A stretch of DNA of 64,000 nt from Algoriphagus machipongonensis (GCF_000166275.1 NZ_CM001023.1:434001-498000); one strand, 5' to 3'. Positions 1 to 10,321 are shown, counted from the first letter of the stretch. The notes: generated by a model from the sequence alone, not told the origin. Made by a program: numbers and translations.

Positions 1-2
1 AT

Positions 3-2642
3 GGACGTCCCGGTGCTGGCGCTTGGCTTCAAATTAGAAACATGGGAACCCCACTTTTTGTAATTGATGGAATCCAGAAGGATGAAGGTCAATTTAACAA
101 CTTGGCTCCAGGGGATATAGAAAGTATAACTATCCTAAAGGATGCATCAGCAGCTGTCTACGGGTCTAGAGCCGCCAATGGTGTGGTCCTTGTGAAAACG
201 AAGCAGGGGAAGCGTGGAGAAACTCCAACCATTAATATCAACGGGTATTATGGCTGGCAAAACTGGTCCAGGTTTCCTGAGGGTGTGGACGCCTATGAAT
301 GGATGCTTGGAAAAGCTGATGCAGACATTAACCAATTTGGAAGCACAAATATTACTGCTGAAGAATTAGAGAAATGGAATCAAGGAACTGAATATGGATA
401 TAAGTCATTCGACTGGCAGGATTTTATCATTAAGGGAAATGCTCCACAAAGTAATTTCAACGCCTCGGTATCCGGTGGTTCTGAACGTACAAACTATTAC
501 CTATCTGTAACCAGATTCGATCAGAAAGCTGTTTTCTCAGATGAGTTTGAGTTTAACAGAACGAATATCCAGTCCAATATCACCACCGATATTACCAACA
601 AGCTGAAGGTAGGTATGCAGATTAATGGGCGGATTGAAAACAGAAATAACCCAGGAGTACCTGGTGGGGATGATTATTGGCAACCAAGATTTGCCTTGTT
701 CAGAAACAGGCCAACAGAGAGACCTTATGCCAATGACAATCCGGACTACCCAGCCAACATCAATAATATAGAAACCAACTGGGCTTTGTTGAATTATGAC
801 CGTACTGGTTTTTATGAAAACAAATGGCAGGTCTTACAGACAAACTTTACTGCCGAATACGAGATAATTCCTGGATTGACTGCGAAAGGTTTGTATTCCT
901 ATTATTTGGCAGACAACATGTTCAATACCTTCGAATACACCTATGATGTATTTGGCTATAATCCAGAATCGGATGAATATTTTAGATCTGGTGGAAATGA
1001 TAACCCATACAGGGATCGAGGTCAGACAAAAATCATGGAGAACGTATGGCAATTGTCTTTGAGCTATAATAAAACTTTTGGTGAGAAGCATAATTTCTCT
1101 GCTTTTGCATTGAACGAGCGGATCGATCGAACCCGACTTTATAACTTCCTACACTCCGTACCTACCAATAATTATTTGGATATCATCAAGTTTGCTGATA
1201 CCGATACTTATAATGATGAGCGTCAAGTGGAGGCGAGAATTGGCTATGTAGGTCGAATCAATTACGACTACGCGGGCAAATATCTTTTGGAATTAGCAGG
1301 TCGTGCAGATGCTTCCTGGAAGTTCTCTCCTGATAATCGTTGGGGTTTCTTCCCTTCAGTTTCTGCAGGTTGGAGAATTTCAGAGGAAGAATTCATGAGT
1401 GAATTTTCTTCTAAACTTGATATGGATGAGCTGAAAATCAGAGCTTCCTATGGTCAACTAGGGGATGATAATATTGGTATCGGTCCATTTGATTATTTGA
1501 CAGGCTATAGATATGGTGTGTCCACGGTAATTGTGGATGGTGAAAATATTCAAGGTTCTGCCAATACCGGACAGCCGATTGATAACCTTTCTTGGTATGT
1601 AGCGAGTATCGCAGATATAGGATTGGACTTCTCTTTTGGTAGCGGCAAAATCACCGGTGCTGTTGATTATTTCCATAGAAAAAGAACGGGTCTTCGAGGG
1701 GTAAGAAATGATATTTTCTTGCCATTGGAACTTGGGTACGGTCTGACAGATGAAAATTTAAACTCAGACTCCAATTCTGGAGCAGAGATCGCTTTAAACT
1801 GGAATGGGAAAGCTGGAGATTTGGTATTCCGAGTTGGAGTAAATGCCTCCTATGCAAGAAGTAAATTCCTACAATCTTATAACCCAACTTTTAGCTCCTC
1901 ATGGGATCGATACAGAAACTCACGTGAAGATCGATACAATGGAATTTTCTGGGGATATGAAATAGAGGGTCAGTTTGAATCTTTTGAAGCGATAAATGAC
2001 CATCCAGTGAATATCGATGGACAAGGGAATAAGACGTTGCTTCCAGGAGATCTTATTTATAAAGATGTTAACCAAGATGGTAAAATTGACGGGTATGATG
2101 AGCGTCCAATTGGATATCAGTCTGGAGGGCAACCAAGCTTGAATTTCGGTTTGAATTTCAATTTCCAATACAAAGGATTTGACTTGACTGCTGATTTCTC
2201 AGGTGGAGGAATGTACTCTTACAACCAAAACTGGGAAATGAGATGGCCATACCAAAATGGTGGTAATCTATTGGCATCCATGTATGACGACAGATATCAC
2301 CGAGAAGATATTTTGGATATCAACAGCCCATGGGTTGCGGGTAAAAACCCTTCTCTAAGATTCAATACAGGTGGTCATAGTAACTATAACAGGAATTCTA
2401 CCTGGTGGTTGACAAATGTAAAATACCTCAGAATGAGAACATTGGAAGTAGGGTATACCCTGCCTGAAAGAATGCTGAACAAATGGAACATGTCCAGAGC
2501 CAGATTATTTGTGAGTAGCTATAACCTGTTTGCCTTAGATAATGTGCATCAGTTTGGTATCGACCCTGAAGTTGCTGATGAAAATGGTTTACAGTACCCA
2601 CAGAATAAAGTGGTCAATGTAGGATTCAACGTGTCATTCTAA
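3..2642 (+). CDS. susC: SusC-like TonB-dependent outer-membrane receptor, 5' end missing
   Basis: This is the outer-membrane beta-barrel that imports oligosaccharides with its SusD partner, powered by TonB. The reading frame is open from base 3, so the signal peptide, the carboxypeptidase-like N-terminal domain and the TonB box lie outside the window. What is left starts in the plug domain with the family's typical PLFVIDG and ILKDASAAVYGSRAANGVVLVKTK motifs. It then runs through some 750 residues of barrel rich in aromatic beta strands and ends in a terminal aromatic residue (NVSF). An internal ATG at base 42 is not the true start, because conserved plug sequence precedes it. The SusD gene follows after 20 bases. 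The family assignment is firm. The arabinose-containing substrate is inferred from the downstream enzymes. Confidence 0.95.
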   Translation, partial: GRPGAGAWLQIRNMGTPLFVIDGIQKDEGQFNNLAPGDIESITILKDASAAVYGSRAANGVVLVKTKQGKRGETPTININGYYGWQNWSRFPEGVDAYEWMLGKADADINQFGSTNITAEELEKWNQGTEYGYKSFDWQDFIIKGNAPQSNFNASVSGGSERTNYYLSVTRFDQKAVFSDEFEFNRTNIQSNITTDITNKLKVGMQINGRIENRNNPGVPGGDDYWQPRFALFRNRPTERPYANDNPDYPANINNIETNWALLNYDRTGFYENKWQVLQTNFTAEYEIIPGLTAKGLYSYYLADNMFNTFEYTYDVFGYNPESDEYFRSGGNDNPYRDRGQTKIMENVWQLSLSYNKTFGEKHNFSAFALNERIDRTRLYNFLHSVPTNNYLDIIKFADTDTYNDERQVEARIGYVGRINYDYAGKYLLELAGRADASWKFSPDNRWGFFPSVSAGWRISEEEFMSEFSSKLDMDELKIRASYGQLGDDNIGIGPFDYLTGYRYGVSTVIVDGENIQGSANTGQPIDNLSWYVASIADIGLDFSFGSGKITGAVDYFHRKRTGLRGVRNDIFLPLELGYGLTDENLNSDSNSGAEIALNWNGKAGDLVFRVGVNASYARSKFLQSYNPTFSSSWDRYRNSREDRYNGIFWGYEIEGQFESFEAINDHPVNIDGQGNKTLLPGDLIYKDVNQDGKIDGYDERPIGYQSGGQPSLNFGLNFNFQYKGFDLTADFSGGGMYSYNQNWEMRWPYQNGGNLLASMYDDRYHREDILDINSPWVAGKNPSLRFNTGGHSNYNRNSTWWLTNVKYLRMRTLEVGYTLPERMLNKWNMSRARLFVSSYNLFALDNVHQFGIDPEVADENGLQYPQNKVVNVGFNVSF

Positions 2643-2662
2643 TAAACCCGAAAGAACGAACA

Positions 2663-4531
2663 ATGAAAAATTTAAGATATATATGCCTTTTTATTATTCT
2701 CGCCGTTGCAGGTTGTGATAATGAAGAGTTTTTAGATAGAGAGCCAACCGATATCCTAGGTGAAGATCAGGTATGGGAAAATGAAGAATTAGTCTTTTCA
2801 GTATTGGCAGATTTGTACAATAGATTGCCTGATTTTCAAGGAGTGGAGAATTGGTGGGAATACGCCAATTTCGATGAGACTTTTGCTAGCAATGCAGGTG
2901 ATTATTGGAGACATCAGAATCAAGAGTATGGATATGGTAGCTGGGGAATGTGGGATTACGGATACATCCGAGATTTAAATCTCTTTATCCAGAAGTGTAA
3001 TGAAGCTACTGAGCTTTCTGATGATTCAAGAGCAAGATTTTTGGCAGAAGCGAAATTTATTCGCGCAATGGTGTATTTCGAGCATGTAAAGCGAATGGGT
3101 GGAGTGCCTTTGATCTTGGAGCCTTTGGAATATGATTACAGCGGTGATCCTACTTATTTGCAATACGCCCGGGCCAAAGAACATGAAATCTATGATTTTG
3201 TGATTGCTGAAATGGATGCGGTAAAAAATGACCTACCTAATGGAGGTACGAAATCCAGAGCCACTCAGGGGGCTGCACTTGCTTTGATTTCCAGAGCAGC
3301 TTTATACGCAGGTTCGATTGCCAATTATGGTCAAATGACTCCCGAAGTTTCTTTACCTAACGGAGAAGTAGGAATTCCATCAAGCATGGCAGATGCCTAT
3401 TATACCAAGGCGCTAAGTGCTTCCGAAGAATTGATGAATTTGGGCACCTATGAATTGTATGATCAGGACCCAGACAAATCGGAGAACTACACTAATATTT
3501 TCCTGAATAAAAATTCAAACAATGAAGTGATTCTAGCCAAGGACTTCTTGGTACAGGGCAGAACTCATGGCTTCACTATTGATAATATACCGCGTTCTCT
3601 AAGAGAAGAAAACACCTCCGGTGGAAAGATGAACCCATCACTTAATTTGGTTCAGTCTTACGAACTATTAGATAATACTTTTGCAGAACTGCCAACCAAG
3701 GACGAGAATGGAGATCCAATTTTCTATGATAATCCAATGGATATTTTCGAAGGAAGAGATCCAAGATTAATGGGGACAGTGATTGTGCCAGGGGCATCAT
3801 TCAGAGGAAAAGAAGTGGATATCTGGGCAGGATACAAATTAGCTGATGGTTCGGTAATCACTTCAGGACAGCTTGGTGGACGAGCTCAATTACCTGGTAG
3901 TGACGCTTCGGTTCAGGTCGTTGGTTTTGATGGACCTATTGATCAATTGGAATGGTCAGCTCAGAATGGTTTTTACCTGAGAAAGTATGTGGATACTTCG
4001 GTAGGTTCCGGTCAACGAGGTACGGGATCCGGGGTATGGCTGGTAAGATTCCGGTATGCTGAGATCCTATTGAATGCGGCTGAAGCTGCTTTCGAACTGG
4101 GAGAATTGGATAAAGCCGCTGAATACATGAATCAAGTAAGAAGGAGAGCAGGTTTTCCTATTGACTTAACTCCTGGAGAAATTGATTTTGATAGAATTGT
4201 TCATGAGCGGAAGGTGGAATTGGCTTTTGAAAATCACATCCTTTGGGACAAAAAGAGATGGAGATTGGCCCATCAAGTTTGGAACGGAGTTACAACAGAT
4301 TTGACAAATAATCCTGGAGACGCGATGGCAGTTAGCACCAGAGTATTCGGACTGAAACCATTTAAATATTATGAGCCAGGATCTCCAAACAATGGAAAAT
4401 GGATTTTTGAAGAGTTTGTTCCTGCACCGGTATTTAATGCTCATAGATTCCGATTAGGAAACTATTACTCCCTAATAGGGGACAATGTGCGAAACAACAA
4501 TCCAAAGATTGTTAGAAATCCTAACCAATAA
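2663..4531 (+). CDS. susD: SusD/RagB-like glycan-binding surface lipoprotein
   Basis: This is the surface lipoprotein that caps the SusC barrel and captures glycan. The signal sequence ends in a lipobox, LAVAGC, with Cys18 as the lipidation site, followed by acidic residues as usual for surface-exposed Bacteroidota lipoproteins. Helical TPR-like segments typical of SusD are visible, such as FLAEAKFIRAMVYFEHVKRM near residue 135. The conserved C-terminal part includes RFRYAEILLNAAEA, a VHERKVELAFE motif and LWDKKRWR. At 622 residues it is in the upper normal range for the family. It lies 20 bases after SusC and 24 bases before the DUF3823 gene, so the three are very likely one transcript. Confidence 0.96.
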   Translation: MKNLRYICLFIILAVAGCDNEEFLDREPTDILGEDQVWENEELVFSVLADLYNRLPDFQGVENWWEYANFDETFASNAGDYWRHQNQEYGYGSWGMWDYGYIRDLNLFIQKCNEATELSDDSRARFLAEAKFIRAMVYFEHVKRMGGVPLILEPLEYDYSGDPTYLQYARAKEHEIYDFVIAEMDAVKNDLPNGGTKSRATQGAALALISRAALYAGSIANYGQMTPEVSLPNGEVGIPSSMADAYYTKALSASEELMNLGTYELYDQDPDKSENYTNIFLNKNSNNEVILAKDFLVQGRTHGFTIDNIPRSLREENTSGGKMNPSLNLVQSYELLDNTFAELPTKDENGDPIFYDNPMDIFEGRDPRLMGTVIVPGASFRGKEVDIWAGYKLADGSVITSGQLGGRAQLPGSDASVQVVGFDGPIDQLEWSAQNGFYLRKYVDTSVGSGQRGTGSGVWLVRFRYAEILLNAAEAAFELGELDKAAEYMNQVRRRAGFPIDLTPGEIDFDRIVHERKVELAFENHILWDKKRWRLAHQVWNGVTTDLTNNPGDAMAVSTRVFGLKPFKYYEPGSPNNGKWIFEEFVPAPVFNAHRFRLGNYYSLIGDNVRNNNPKIVRNPNQ

Positions 4532-4555
4532 GTATTCCTCTAAACTCAAAAACAC

Positions 4556-5260
4556 ATGAAATTAAATTTCAAAAATATACTGGGAATGATGGGGATAGCA
4601 GCTTTCCTCACATCCTGTAACTATGATAATTATGATGAGCCTAGCTATCAATTAGATGGACGGATCGTCTATCAGGGCGAGCCGATAGGTGTCAGTTATA
4701 ATGACGTTTACATAGAACTCTGGGAATCAGGCTGGCAACGACTTGGTAATATCGGAGTGGCAGTGGATCAAGATGGGTCTTATTCTTCCTTGCTTTTCAA
4801 AGGGGATTATAAAATGATCATACCAAATAATCAGGGACCTTTCCAGAAGATCACCAATGATCAAACCGGAAATGATACTATACCAGTCAATCTAACAGGA
4901 AGCCGTACCATGGACATTGAAGTGATGCCCTATTACATGATCAGAAATGTATCTATTAATGGGGGCTCAGATCAAGTGTCTGCGACATTTGACTTAGATC
5001 AGATCATCACTGGAGATGATGCACGAAATATTCAAGAAGTGTCACTTTATGTGAGTAAAACCTCATTTGTCGATATCCGAACTAGCATTGCTACAACTAA
5101 TAGAGGTGGTGGTGATTTGGAATCTATGACTGGTATTTCATTGGGAGTGGATGTTCCTGAAAGAGTACCAACTCAAAACTATGCTTATGCCAGAGTGGGT
5201 GTAAGAATTGAGGGAGTGGAGGACATGATCTTTTCTGAAATTGTTAAAGTAGACCTATAA
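4556..5260 (+). CDS. DUF3823-type lipoprotein of the SusC/D locus
   Basis: This is a 234-residue lipoprotein with lipobox FLTSC (Cys21). The next segment, YQLDGRIVYQGEPIGV, resembles the start of a carboxypeptidase-regulatory-like beta sandwich, and a second beta-rich half follows. Size, position directly behind SusD and sequence style match the DUF3823 family, which recurs in Bacteroidota glycan loci and is thought to act as an extra surface glycan-binding protein. No catalytic residues can be recognised. A strong hairpin terminator follows within 15 bases, so this gene closes the uptake part of the operon, with the enzymes beginning just behind it. Confidence 0.82.
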   Translation: MKLNFKNILGMMGIAAFLTSCNYDNYDEPSYQLDGRIVYQGEPIGVSYNDVYIELWESGWQRLGNIGVAVDQDGSYSSLLFKGDYKMIIPNNQGPFQKITNDQTGNDTIPVNLTGSRTMDIEVMPYYMIRNVSINGGSDQVSATFDLDQIITGDDARNIQEVSLYVSKTSFVDIRTSIATTNRGGGDLESMTGISLGVDVPERVPTQNYAYARVGVRIEGVEDMIFSEIVKVDL

Positions 5261-5274
5261 TAGGTTAATTGGGT

Positions 5275-5327
5275 AAAGCCGGGAAGAACGGATCTTGAGA
5301 TGGGATCTGGGGGACCCGGCTTTTTTT
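5275..5327 (+). terminator. Rho-independent terminator after the SusC/D/DUF3823 genes
   Basis: The arms AAAGCCGGG (5275-5283) and CCCGGCTTT (5315-5323) are exact complements and run into a T-rich tail of seven Ts. The loop has a weaker internal hairpin (GATC pairs). The next gene starts only five bases later. Either the enzyme genes have their own promoter upstream of this point or the hairpin is a partial terminator that lowers enzyme expression relative to SusC/D. Confidence 0.85.
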
Positions 5328-5331
5328 ATTT

Positions 5332-6396
5332 ATGTTTAGAAAAAATAAGCTCGTGTTTTTACCTATTATTTGCCTTTTACTCACATTAGGTTCATGCAGG
5401 AATACATCCGAGAGTCAAATTCATGAAATGGACTCTGGGAATGACACTTTAACCTATTCCAATCCTGTGTTCGAACCAGTCTTAGCAGATCCTACTGTTA
5501 TAAAAGTAGGAAATGAGTTTTTTGCCTATGGGACAGAGGATAATTGGGGAAAAGAAGGTGGGTACCATTTAGTCCCTGTGATCAAATCTCCAGATCTGGT
5601 AAACTGGGAAGTTGTTGGGAATTCCATGGCGAAGAAACCCAATTGGAAGGAACGTGGAGGAATATGGGCTCCAGATGTCACGCAGGTAGGGGATCAATTC
5701 TATATGTATTATTCATTTTCCACCTGGGGTGATCCAAACCCAGGCATAGGTTTAGCTATATCTGAAAAGCCTGAAGGCCCCTTTATTGATCAAGGACCTG
5801 TTTTTACCTCTGAAGAAATCGGAGTGAAAAACTCAATAGATCCATTTTACATTGAGGAGAATGGAAAGAAGTTTTTGATTTGGGGGAGCTTCCATGGCCT
5901 TTTTATGACTGAGCTTTCCTCTGATGGGAAAAAGCCAAAAGGGGATAAAATTCAATTAGCAGGAAATCATCTTGAGGCAGCTTATGTGTTTAAAAAGGAT
6001 GGATTTTATTATTTGTTTGGATCTGCAGGAACCTGTTGTGAAGGAGCAAATAGTACCTATCAAGTTTTGGTAGGTCGATCAAAAAACCTCTCTGGGCCCT
6101 ATCTTGATCAAGAGGGGAAAAATATGAAGGAGGAAGACTCCGGTACCTTGGTGGTAGGGAGGAATGAAAGCGATCATGGTTATGCTGGCCCAGGACATAA
6201 TGCTGAAATAGTCACAGACTCTAAAGGTCAACATTGGCTTTTATACCATGGTATGTCAAAACAAAAACCTAAGCTAGAGAATGGTACCAACCGACGGGTT
6301 TTATTATTAGATAAAATTCAGTGGACAGACGGTTGGCCAGAAATAAAAAATAAAGAACCAAGTTTAAAGGCTAAGGACGCACCGGTTTTCAAATGA
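5332..6396 (+). CDS. GH43 family lipoprotein, endo-arabinanase-like
   Basis: This is a five-bladed beta-propeller glycosidase of family GH43, probably cleaving alpha-1,5-L-arabinan. The lipobox LGSC (Cys22) points to membrane anchoring. The three family acids are visible: Asp53 in LADPTVI (general base), Asp170 in SIDPFYI (pKa modulator) and Glu215 in HLEAAYV (general acid). The segments GTCCEGANSTYQVLVGRS and GPGHNAEI are characteristic of the arabinanase-type branch of GH43. At 354 residues it is a catalytic domain with no accessory domain. It is the first enzyme of the locus, just after a terminator. GH43 also includes xylosidases and arabinofuranosidases, so the endo-arabinanase call is likely but not proven. 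Confidence 0.88.
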   Translation: MFRKNKLVFLPIICLLLTLGSCRNTSESQIHEMDSGNDTLTYSNPVFEPVLADPTVIKVGNEFFAYGTEDNWGKEGGYHLVPVIKSPDLVNWEVVGNSMAKKPNWKERGGIWAPDVTQVGDQFYMYYSFSTWGDPNPGIGLAISEKPEGPFIDQGPVFTSEEIGVKNSIDPFYIEENGKKFLIWGSFHGLFMTELSSDGKKPKGDKIQLAGNHLEAAYVFKKDGFYYLFGSAGTCCEGANSTYQVLVGRSKNLSGPYLDQEGKNMKEEDSGTLVVGRNESDHGYAGPGHNAEIVTDSKGQHWLLYHGMSKQKPKLENGTNRRVLLLDKIQWTDGWPEIKNKEPSLKAKDAPVFK

Positions 6397-6552
6397 AAGT
6401 TTAAAGAGTCATCTATGAACCTTTTCATTTTAGAACTGCTGTCTTAACTTTAAAGGCTATCCTAGGAATGAAATAATCTTATTAATCCCAAATTATTTTT
6501 AAGTCCTTACTCAATCAATAAAACCCAAAAGAATTCTTCCTTTACTAAGGAA

Positions 6553-8727
6553 ATGAATGGTCTAATAACCAATCACATGGTAAACTCATTTATTAAATCT
6601 GGTATCTCATTTTGCCTTTTTATTGGCCTTTTGGCTTGTTCTGGAGAGGATGATTCACAAAATCAAGTGACTATCATCGATCGGATTCCTACAGAAGGAA
6701 CGAATGGATTTTATATCAGCAATAGGCAACCACTTATGCCGAGTTCCTTGATCAAACTTCCTGTAGGGGCAGTAAAACCGGAAGGATTTTTAAAAGAGTA
6801 CCTCATTCGTCAGAAAAATGGGTTGACTGGAAATCTGGGTAAAATATCTGCCTGGCTGCAAAAAGATAATAATGCCTGGCTTTCTGAAGATGGAACTGGA
6901 GAATGGGGTTGGGAGGAAGTTCCTTATTGGTTGAAAGGTTATGCAAATATTGGTTACATCATGGAAGATCAGGAGATGATCGATGAGGCCAAAATCTGGA
7001 TAGAAAGTGTGCTAAACAGCCAGCGAGAAAATGGTGATTTTGGACCGAAAATAATGGATGGAGAACATCCTGATTTCTGGGCTAAGATGATCATGCTTTA
7101 CTGTCTTCAATCATATTATGAATATTCACAGGATCAGCGGGTCATTGATTTAATGAGTAATTATTTCAGATATGAATTAAGCGTACCTGATGAGGAATTT
7201 TTAGAAGGTTACTGGCAGCAACTTCGTGGTGGAGATAACCTTCACAGTGTGATCTGGCTTTATAATCGAACCGGAGATGAATTTTTATTGGAATTAGCAG
7301 AGAAAGTTCATCGCAATACCTCCAATTGGGGAGGCAGAGACCTACCAATGGATCAGGTAAAAAATTATTTCGAAGTACGAGATGGAGGAGAGGTTCCGGA
7401 TTGGTATAGAGATCAGGTAGATTGGCATAATGTAAATCATGCCCAGGCCTTTCGGGAACCCGCTCAATATTATCTCTTAAGCAAGAATGAGCAAGATCTT
7501 CAAGCCAGCTATGAGAATTTCGAAATCATACGGGAGCATTTCGGTCAAGTTCCGGGTGGAATGTTTGGTGCAGATGAAAATGCCCGTCCCGGGTATGCCG
7601 ATCCTCGTCAGGGAGTAGAAACTTGTGGAATGGTGGAACAGATGAATTCAGATGAGCACTTATTGAGGATCACTGGAGACCCATTTTGGGCTGATCATGC
7701 AGAGGAAGTAGCTTTCAACACTTACCCAGCAGCAGTAATGCCTGATTTCAAAGCCCTTCATTATATCACATCCCCAAACATGGTTTTGTTAGATGCAGAA
7801 AACCATTACCCAGGAATTTCTAACAAGGGTCCATTTTTAATGATGAACCCTTTTAGCTCTAGATGTTGTCAGCATAATCACTCGCAAGGCTGGCCCTATT
7901 TCATTGAAAATTTATGGATGGCAACACCAGACAATGGGGTTGTCGCAGCTATTTATGGTGCCAGTAAAGTGGAAGTAAAGGTAGGAGATGGAAGTCTGGT
8001 GAAGATAGAAGAGAATACAAATTATCCTTTTGAAGAGGAGATATCATTTACTGTAAATACGCCAAAGGAGGTGGCCTTTCCTCTGTATTTAAGGATCCCT
8101 GCCTGGGCAAAAAATGCTTCTATTAAAGTTAATGGCCAATTGTTAAAAGAAAATATTTCTGGAATTGGATTTGCAAAAATCAATAGAAAATGGGCAGATG
8201 GAGATCACATAACTCTGATGCTTCCTATGGAAATTGAATTGAAGGAATGGGAGAAAAACAGCAATAGCCTTAGTGTCAATCGTGGACCCTTGACTTATTC
8301 TTTAAAAATCAGGGAAAAACACTATAAAAAAGAGAGTGATGAAACGGCACAATGGGACTCTAAATGGCAGAAAGGTGCAGACACAAAAAAGTGGCCTTCT
8401 TGGGAAATTCACCCCGTGACGGATTGGAATTATACTTTGGTCATCGATGAAAATGATCCTTTATCTTCCTTCGAAGTGATGAAAGGCCGGTGGCCAAGAT
8501 CTAATTTTCCATTTACAGTAGAGGAAGTTCCCATAAAAATAGTGGCAAAGGCTGTACAAATTCCAGAATGGACTCTAGATGAAAATGGTCTGGTTGGAGA
8601 ATTGAAAGATTTGCCTAAAACTTCCGACCAAGAAGTGACAGAAGTAACTTTAATTCCTATGGGAGCTGCCAGGCTAAGAATTTCTGCTTTCCCTCATATA
8701 AACGACAAGCCCAAAACTAATGATTAA
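6553..8727 (+). CDS. GH127/DUF1680-type beta-L-arabinofuranosidase
   Basis: This is a glycoside hydrolase of the DUF1680 (GH127/GH146-like) superfamily, which removes beta-L-arabinofuranose through a cysteine nucleophile held on a zinc site. The hallmark residues are present: Glu356-Thr-Cys358 in a GVETCGM context, and the Cys438-Cys439 pair in SRCCQHNHSQGWP. In characterised GH127 enzymes the equivalent Glu and three Cys bind zinc, and the first Cys of the pair is the nucleophile. An alpha/alpha-barrel region comes first and a beta-sandwich with LYLRIPAWAK follows. The N-terminus has a lipobox, GLLAC. A start at Met9 (base 6577) would leave a more normal signal peptide. The next gene overlaps by 8 bases, so the two are probably translationally coupled. 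Confidence 0.88.
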   Translation: MNGLITNHMVNSFIKSGISFCLFIGLLACSGEDDSQNQVTIIDRIPTEGTNGFYISNRQPLMPSSLIKLPVGAVKPEGFLKEYLIRQKNGLTGNLGKISAWLQKDNNAWLSEDGTGEWGWEEVPYWLKGYANIGYIMEDQEMIDEAKIWIESVLNSQRENGDFGPKIMDGEHPDFWAKMIMLYCLQSYYEYSQDQRVIDLMSNYFRYELSVPDEEFLEGYWQQLRGGDNLHSVIWLYNRTGDEFLLELAEKVHRNTSNWGGRDLPMDQVKNYFEVRDGGEVPDWYRDQVDWHNVNHAQAFREPAQYYLLSKNEQDLQASYENFEIIREHFGQVPGGMFGADENARPGYADPRQGVETCGMVEQMNSDEHLLRITGDPFWADHAEEVAFNTYPAAVMPDFKALHYITSPNMVLLDAENHYPGISNKGPFLMMNPFSSRCCQHNHSQGWPYFIENLWMATPDNGVVAAIYGASKVEVKVGDGSLVKIEENTNYPFEEEISFTVNTPKEVAFPLYLRIPAWAKNASIKVNGQLLKENISGIGFAKINRKWADGDHITLMLPMEIELKEWEKNSNSLSVNRGPLTYSLKIREKHYKKESDETAQWDSKWQKGADTKKWPSWEIHPVTDWNYTLVIDENDPLSSFEVMKGRWPRSNFPFTVEEVPIKIVAKAVQIPEWTLDENGLVGELKDLPKTSDQEVTEVTLIPMGAARLRISAFPHINDKPKTND

Positions 8728-10267
8728 CCCAATCAATATTTCCAAAATTGTCCTTTTTGTATTTCTATTCGCTGGAATATCCAGCCTGACTTTCGGACAA
8801 AGTCGAAGCTTTGACAATCCTGTTTTAGCAGGAGACCGACCGGATCCAACGGTAATTAAAATTGATAATTATTATTATGCTTCGGCAACATCTAATGAAT
8901 GGGCTCCCCTGTTTCCGATTTTCAAATCGGATGATTTAGTCAATTGGGAGTTGGTGAATTATGTGTTTCCCGATGGAGCGCCTAGCTGGGCTAAAAATAA
9001 TTTTTGGGCTCCTGAACTCTCATATGATGAGGATCAAGGAGTACTTTATGCATATTATACAGCAAGGGATAAAGAAAGCAATCGACTTTCAGTGGCTGTG
9101 GCTAGCGCCAGTTCTCCTTTGGGAAAATTCACAGATCATGGACCCTTGGTAGCTCAGGAGTATGGTTCTATTGATGCTTTTGAAGCGAAGGATGAAAATG
9201 GGAAAATCTATGTGCTTTGGAAAGAGGACGGAAATAGCAAGGGACAGAAGACTCCTATTTGGGCGCAAGAAATCAATCAAGATAGGACAGCTTTAATCGG
9301 AGATAAACATGAGCTTTTCCGCAATGACCAGGAATGGGAAGGAGGACTCGTAGAAGGGGTGGCAATCTTTCAGAAGAATGGCTATTTCTATGCGACGTAT
9401 TCAGCGAGAGGTTGTTGTGAAATTACTTGTGACTATGTCACCGGAGTAGCAAGGAGTAAGTCCCTTTTGGGACCTTGGGAAAAGTATGATATGAACCCTG
9501 TCCTTCAAGATAATGAAAATTGGAAATGTGCAGGACATGGAACGGTAGTCGAGAAGAATGGTGAGCTATGGATGCTTTATCATGCATATAATACTGAAGG
9601 AAGTGTGTATGTAGGGAGACAAGGGGTATTGGAGAAAATCGAATGGACCGATGATAATTGGCCGATTTTAGCCAACAATGCAGGCTATGAGCGGAGCAAA
9701 GCCTCTTTAGAATTTAATGACAATTTCAAAGAGCGACTGGACCCTATCTGGCAATGGAGAGTAACTCAGGATATTCAATATAAAACTGGTGAAGAAGGCT
9801 TAAAACTTCAGGCTTCTAAAGAAAATGAAACGCTCGGAACCTTACTAGTTCAAGGGACTAAGTCACTGGATTACCAATACGAGGCTACTATTATTCCTGA
9901 TGAGCAAGCAGCAGCTGGTTTGGCAGTAATTGGAGGAGCAAACAATGGTTTTGGAGCTCCTGTGGCAGGTATGGGTGTTTCTGTGAGAGGAGATCAGTTG
10001 ATGCTATGGGAGACCATTAATCAAAAAACAAACGAAATAGCCACTGTGAACATATCTTCTGAAAATCCTGTAAAATTGATTTTGAGTATGGAGGAGGGGT
10101 ATAAAATGTCTACTTCAGCAATAGTTGATGGGGAAATAATTCAGGTAGGAGAAATTCAGGATGTTAAGCACCTGGTACCTTGGGGAATGGGCTTTAGACT
10201 GGGTTTGGTAGCAAAAGGATCCAAGGATTCTTATGCCCATTTCAAGGAAGTTAAAATAGTATATTAG
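8720..10267 (+). CDS. Secreted GH43 glycosidase with C-terminal beta-sandwich domain
   Basis: This is a second GH43 enzyme, with a cleavable signal peptide ending near LTFGQ (residue 27). The catalytic acids fit at Asp42 (RPDPTVI), Asp152 (SIDAFEA) and Glu212 (LVEGVAIF). The propeller ends near residue 320. About 190 residues follow that look like the GH43_C/DUF1349-type concanavalin-like sandwich common in exo-acting arabinofuranosidases and xylosidases. This architecture differs from the upstream GH43 and suggests an exo enzyme that trims the oligosaccharides made by the first. Its start overlaps the end of the GH127 gene by 8 bases. The exact sugar specificity cannot be read from the sequence. 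Confidence 0.87.
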   Translation: MINPINISKIVLFVFLFAGISSLTFGQSRSFDNPVLAGDRPDPTVIKIDNYYYASATSNEWAPLFPIFKSDDLVNWELVNYVFPDGAPSWAKNNFWAPELSYDEDQGVLYAYYTARDKESNRLSVAVASASSPLGKFTDHGPLVAQEYGSIDAFEAKDENGKIYVLWKEDGNSKGQKTPIWAQEINQDRTALIGDKHELFRNDQEWEGGLVEGVAIFQKNGYFYATYSARGCCEITCDYVTGVARSKSLLGPWEKYDMNPVLQDNENWKCAGHGTVVEKNGELWMLYHAYNTEGSVYVGRQGVLEKIEWTDDNWPILANNAGYERSKASLEFNDNFKERLDPIWQWRVTQDIQYKTGEEGLKLQASKENETLGTLLVQGTKSLDYQYEATIIPDEQAAAGLAVIGGANNGFGAPVAGMGVSVRGDQLMLWETINQKTNEIATVNISSENPVKLILSMEEGYKMSTSAIVDGEIIQVGEIQDVKHLVPWGMGFRLGLVAKGSKDSYAHFKEVKIVY

Positions 10268-10321
10268 TATTAAGTTTGGTTGGTAGAGCGGAGTTTAAAT
10301 AAAATCGAAAAACCTATTAAA

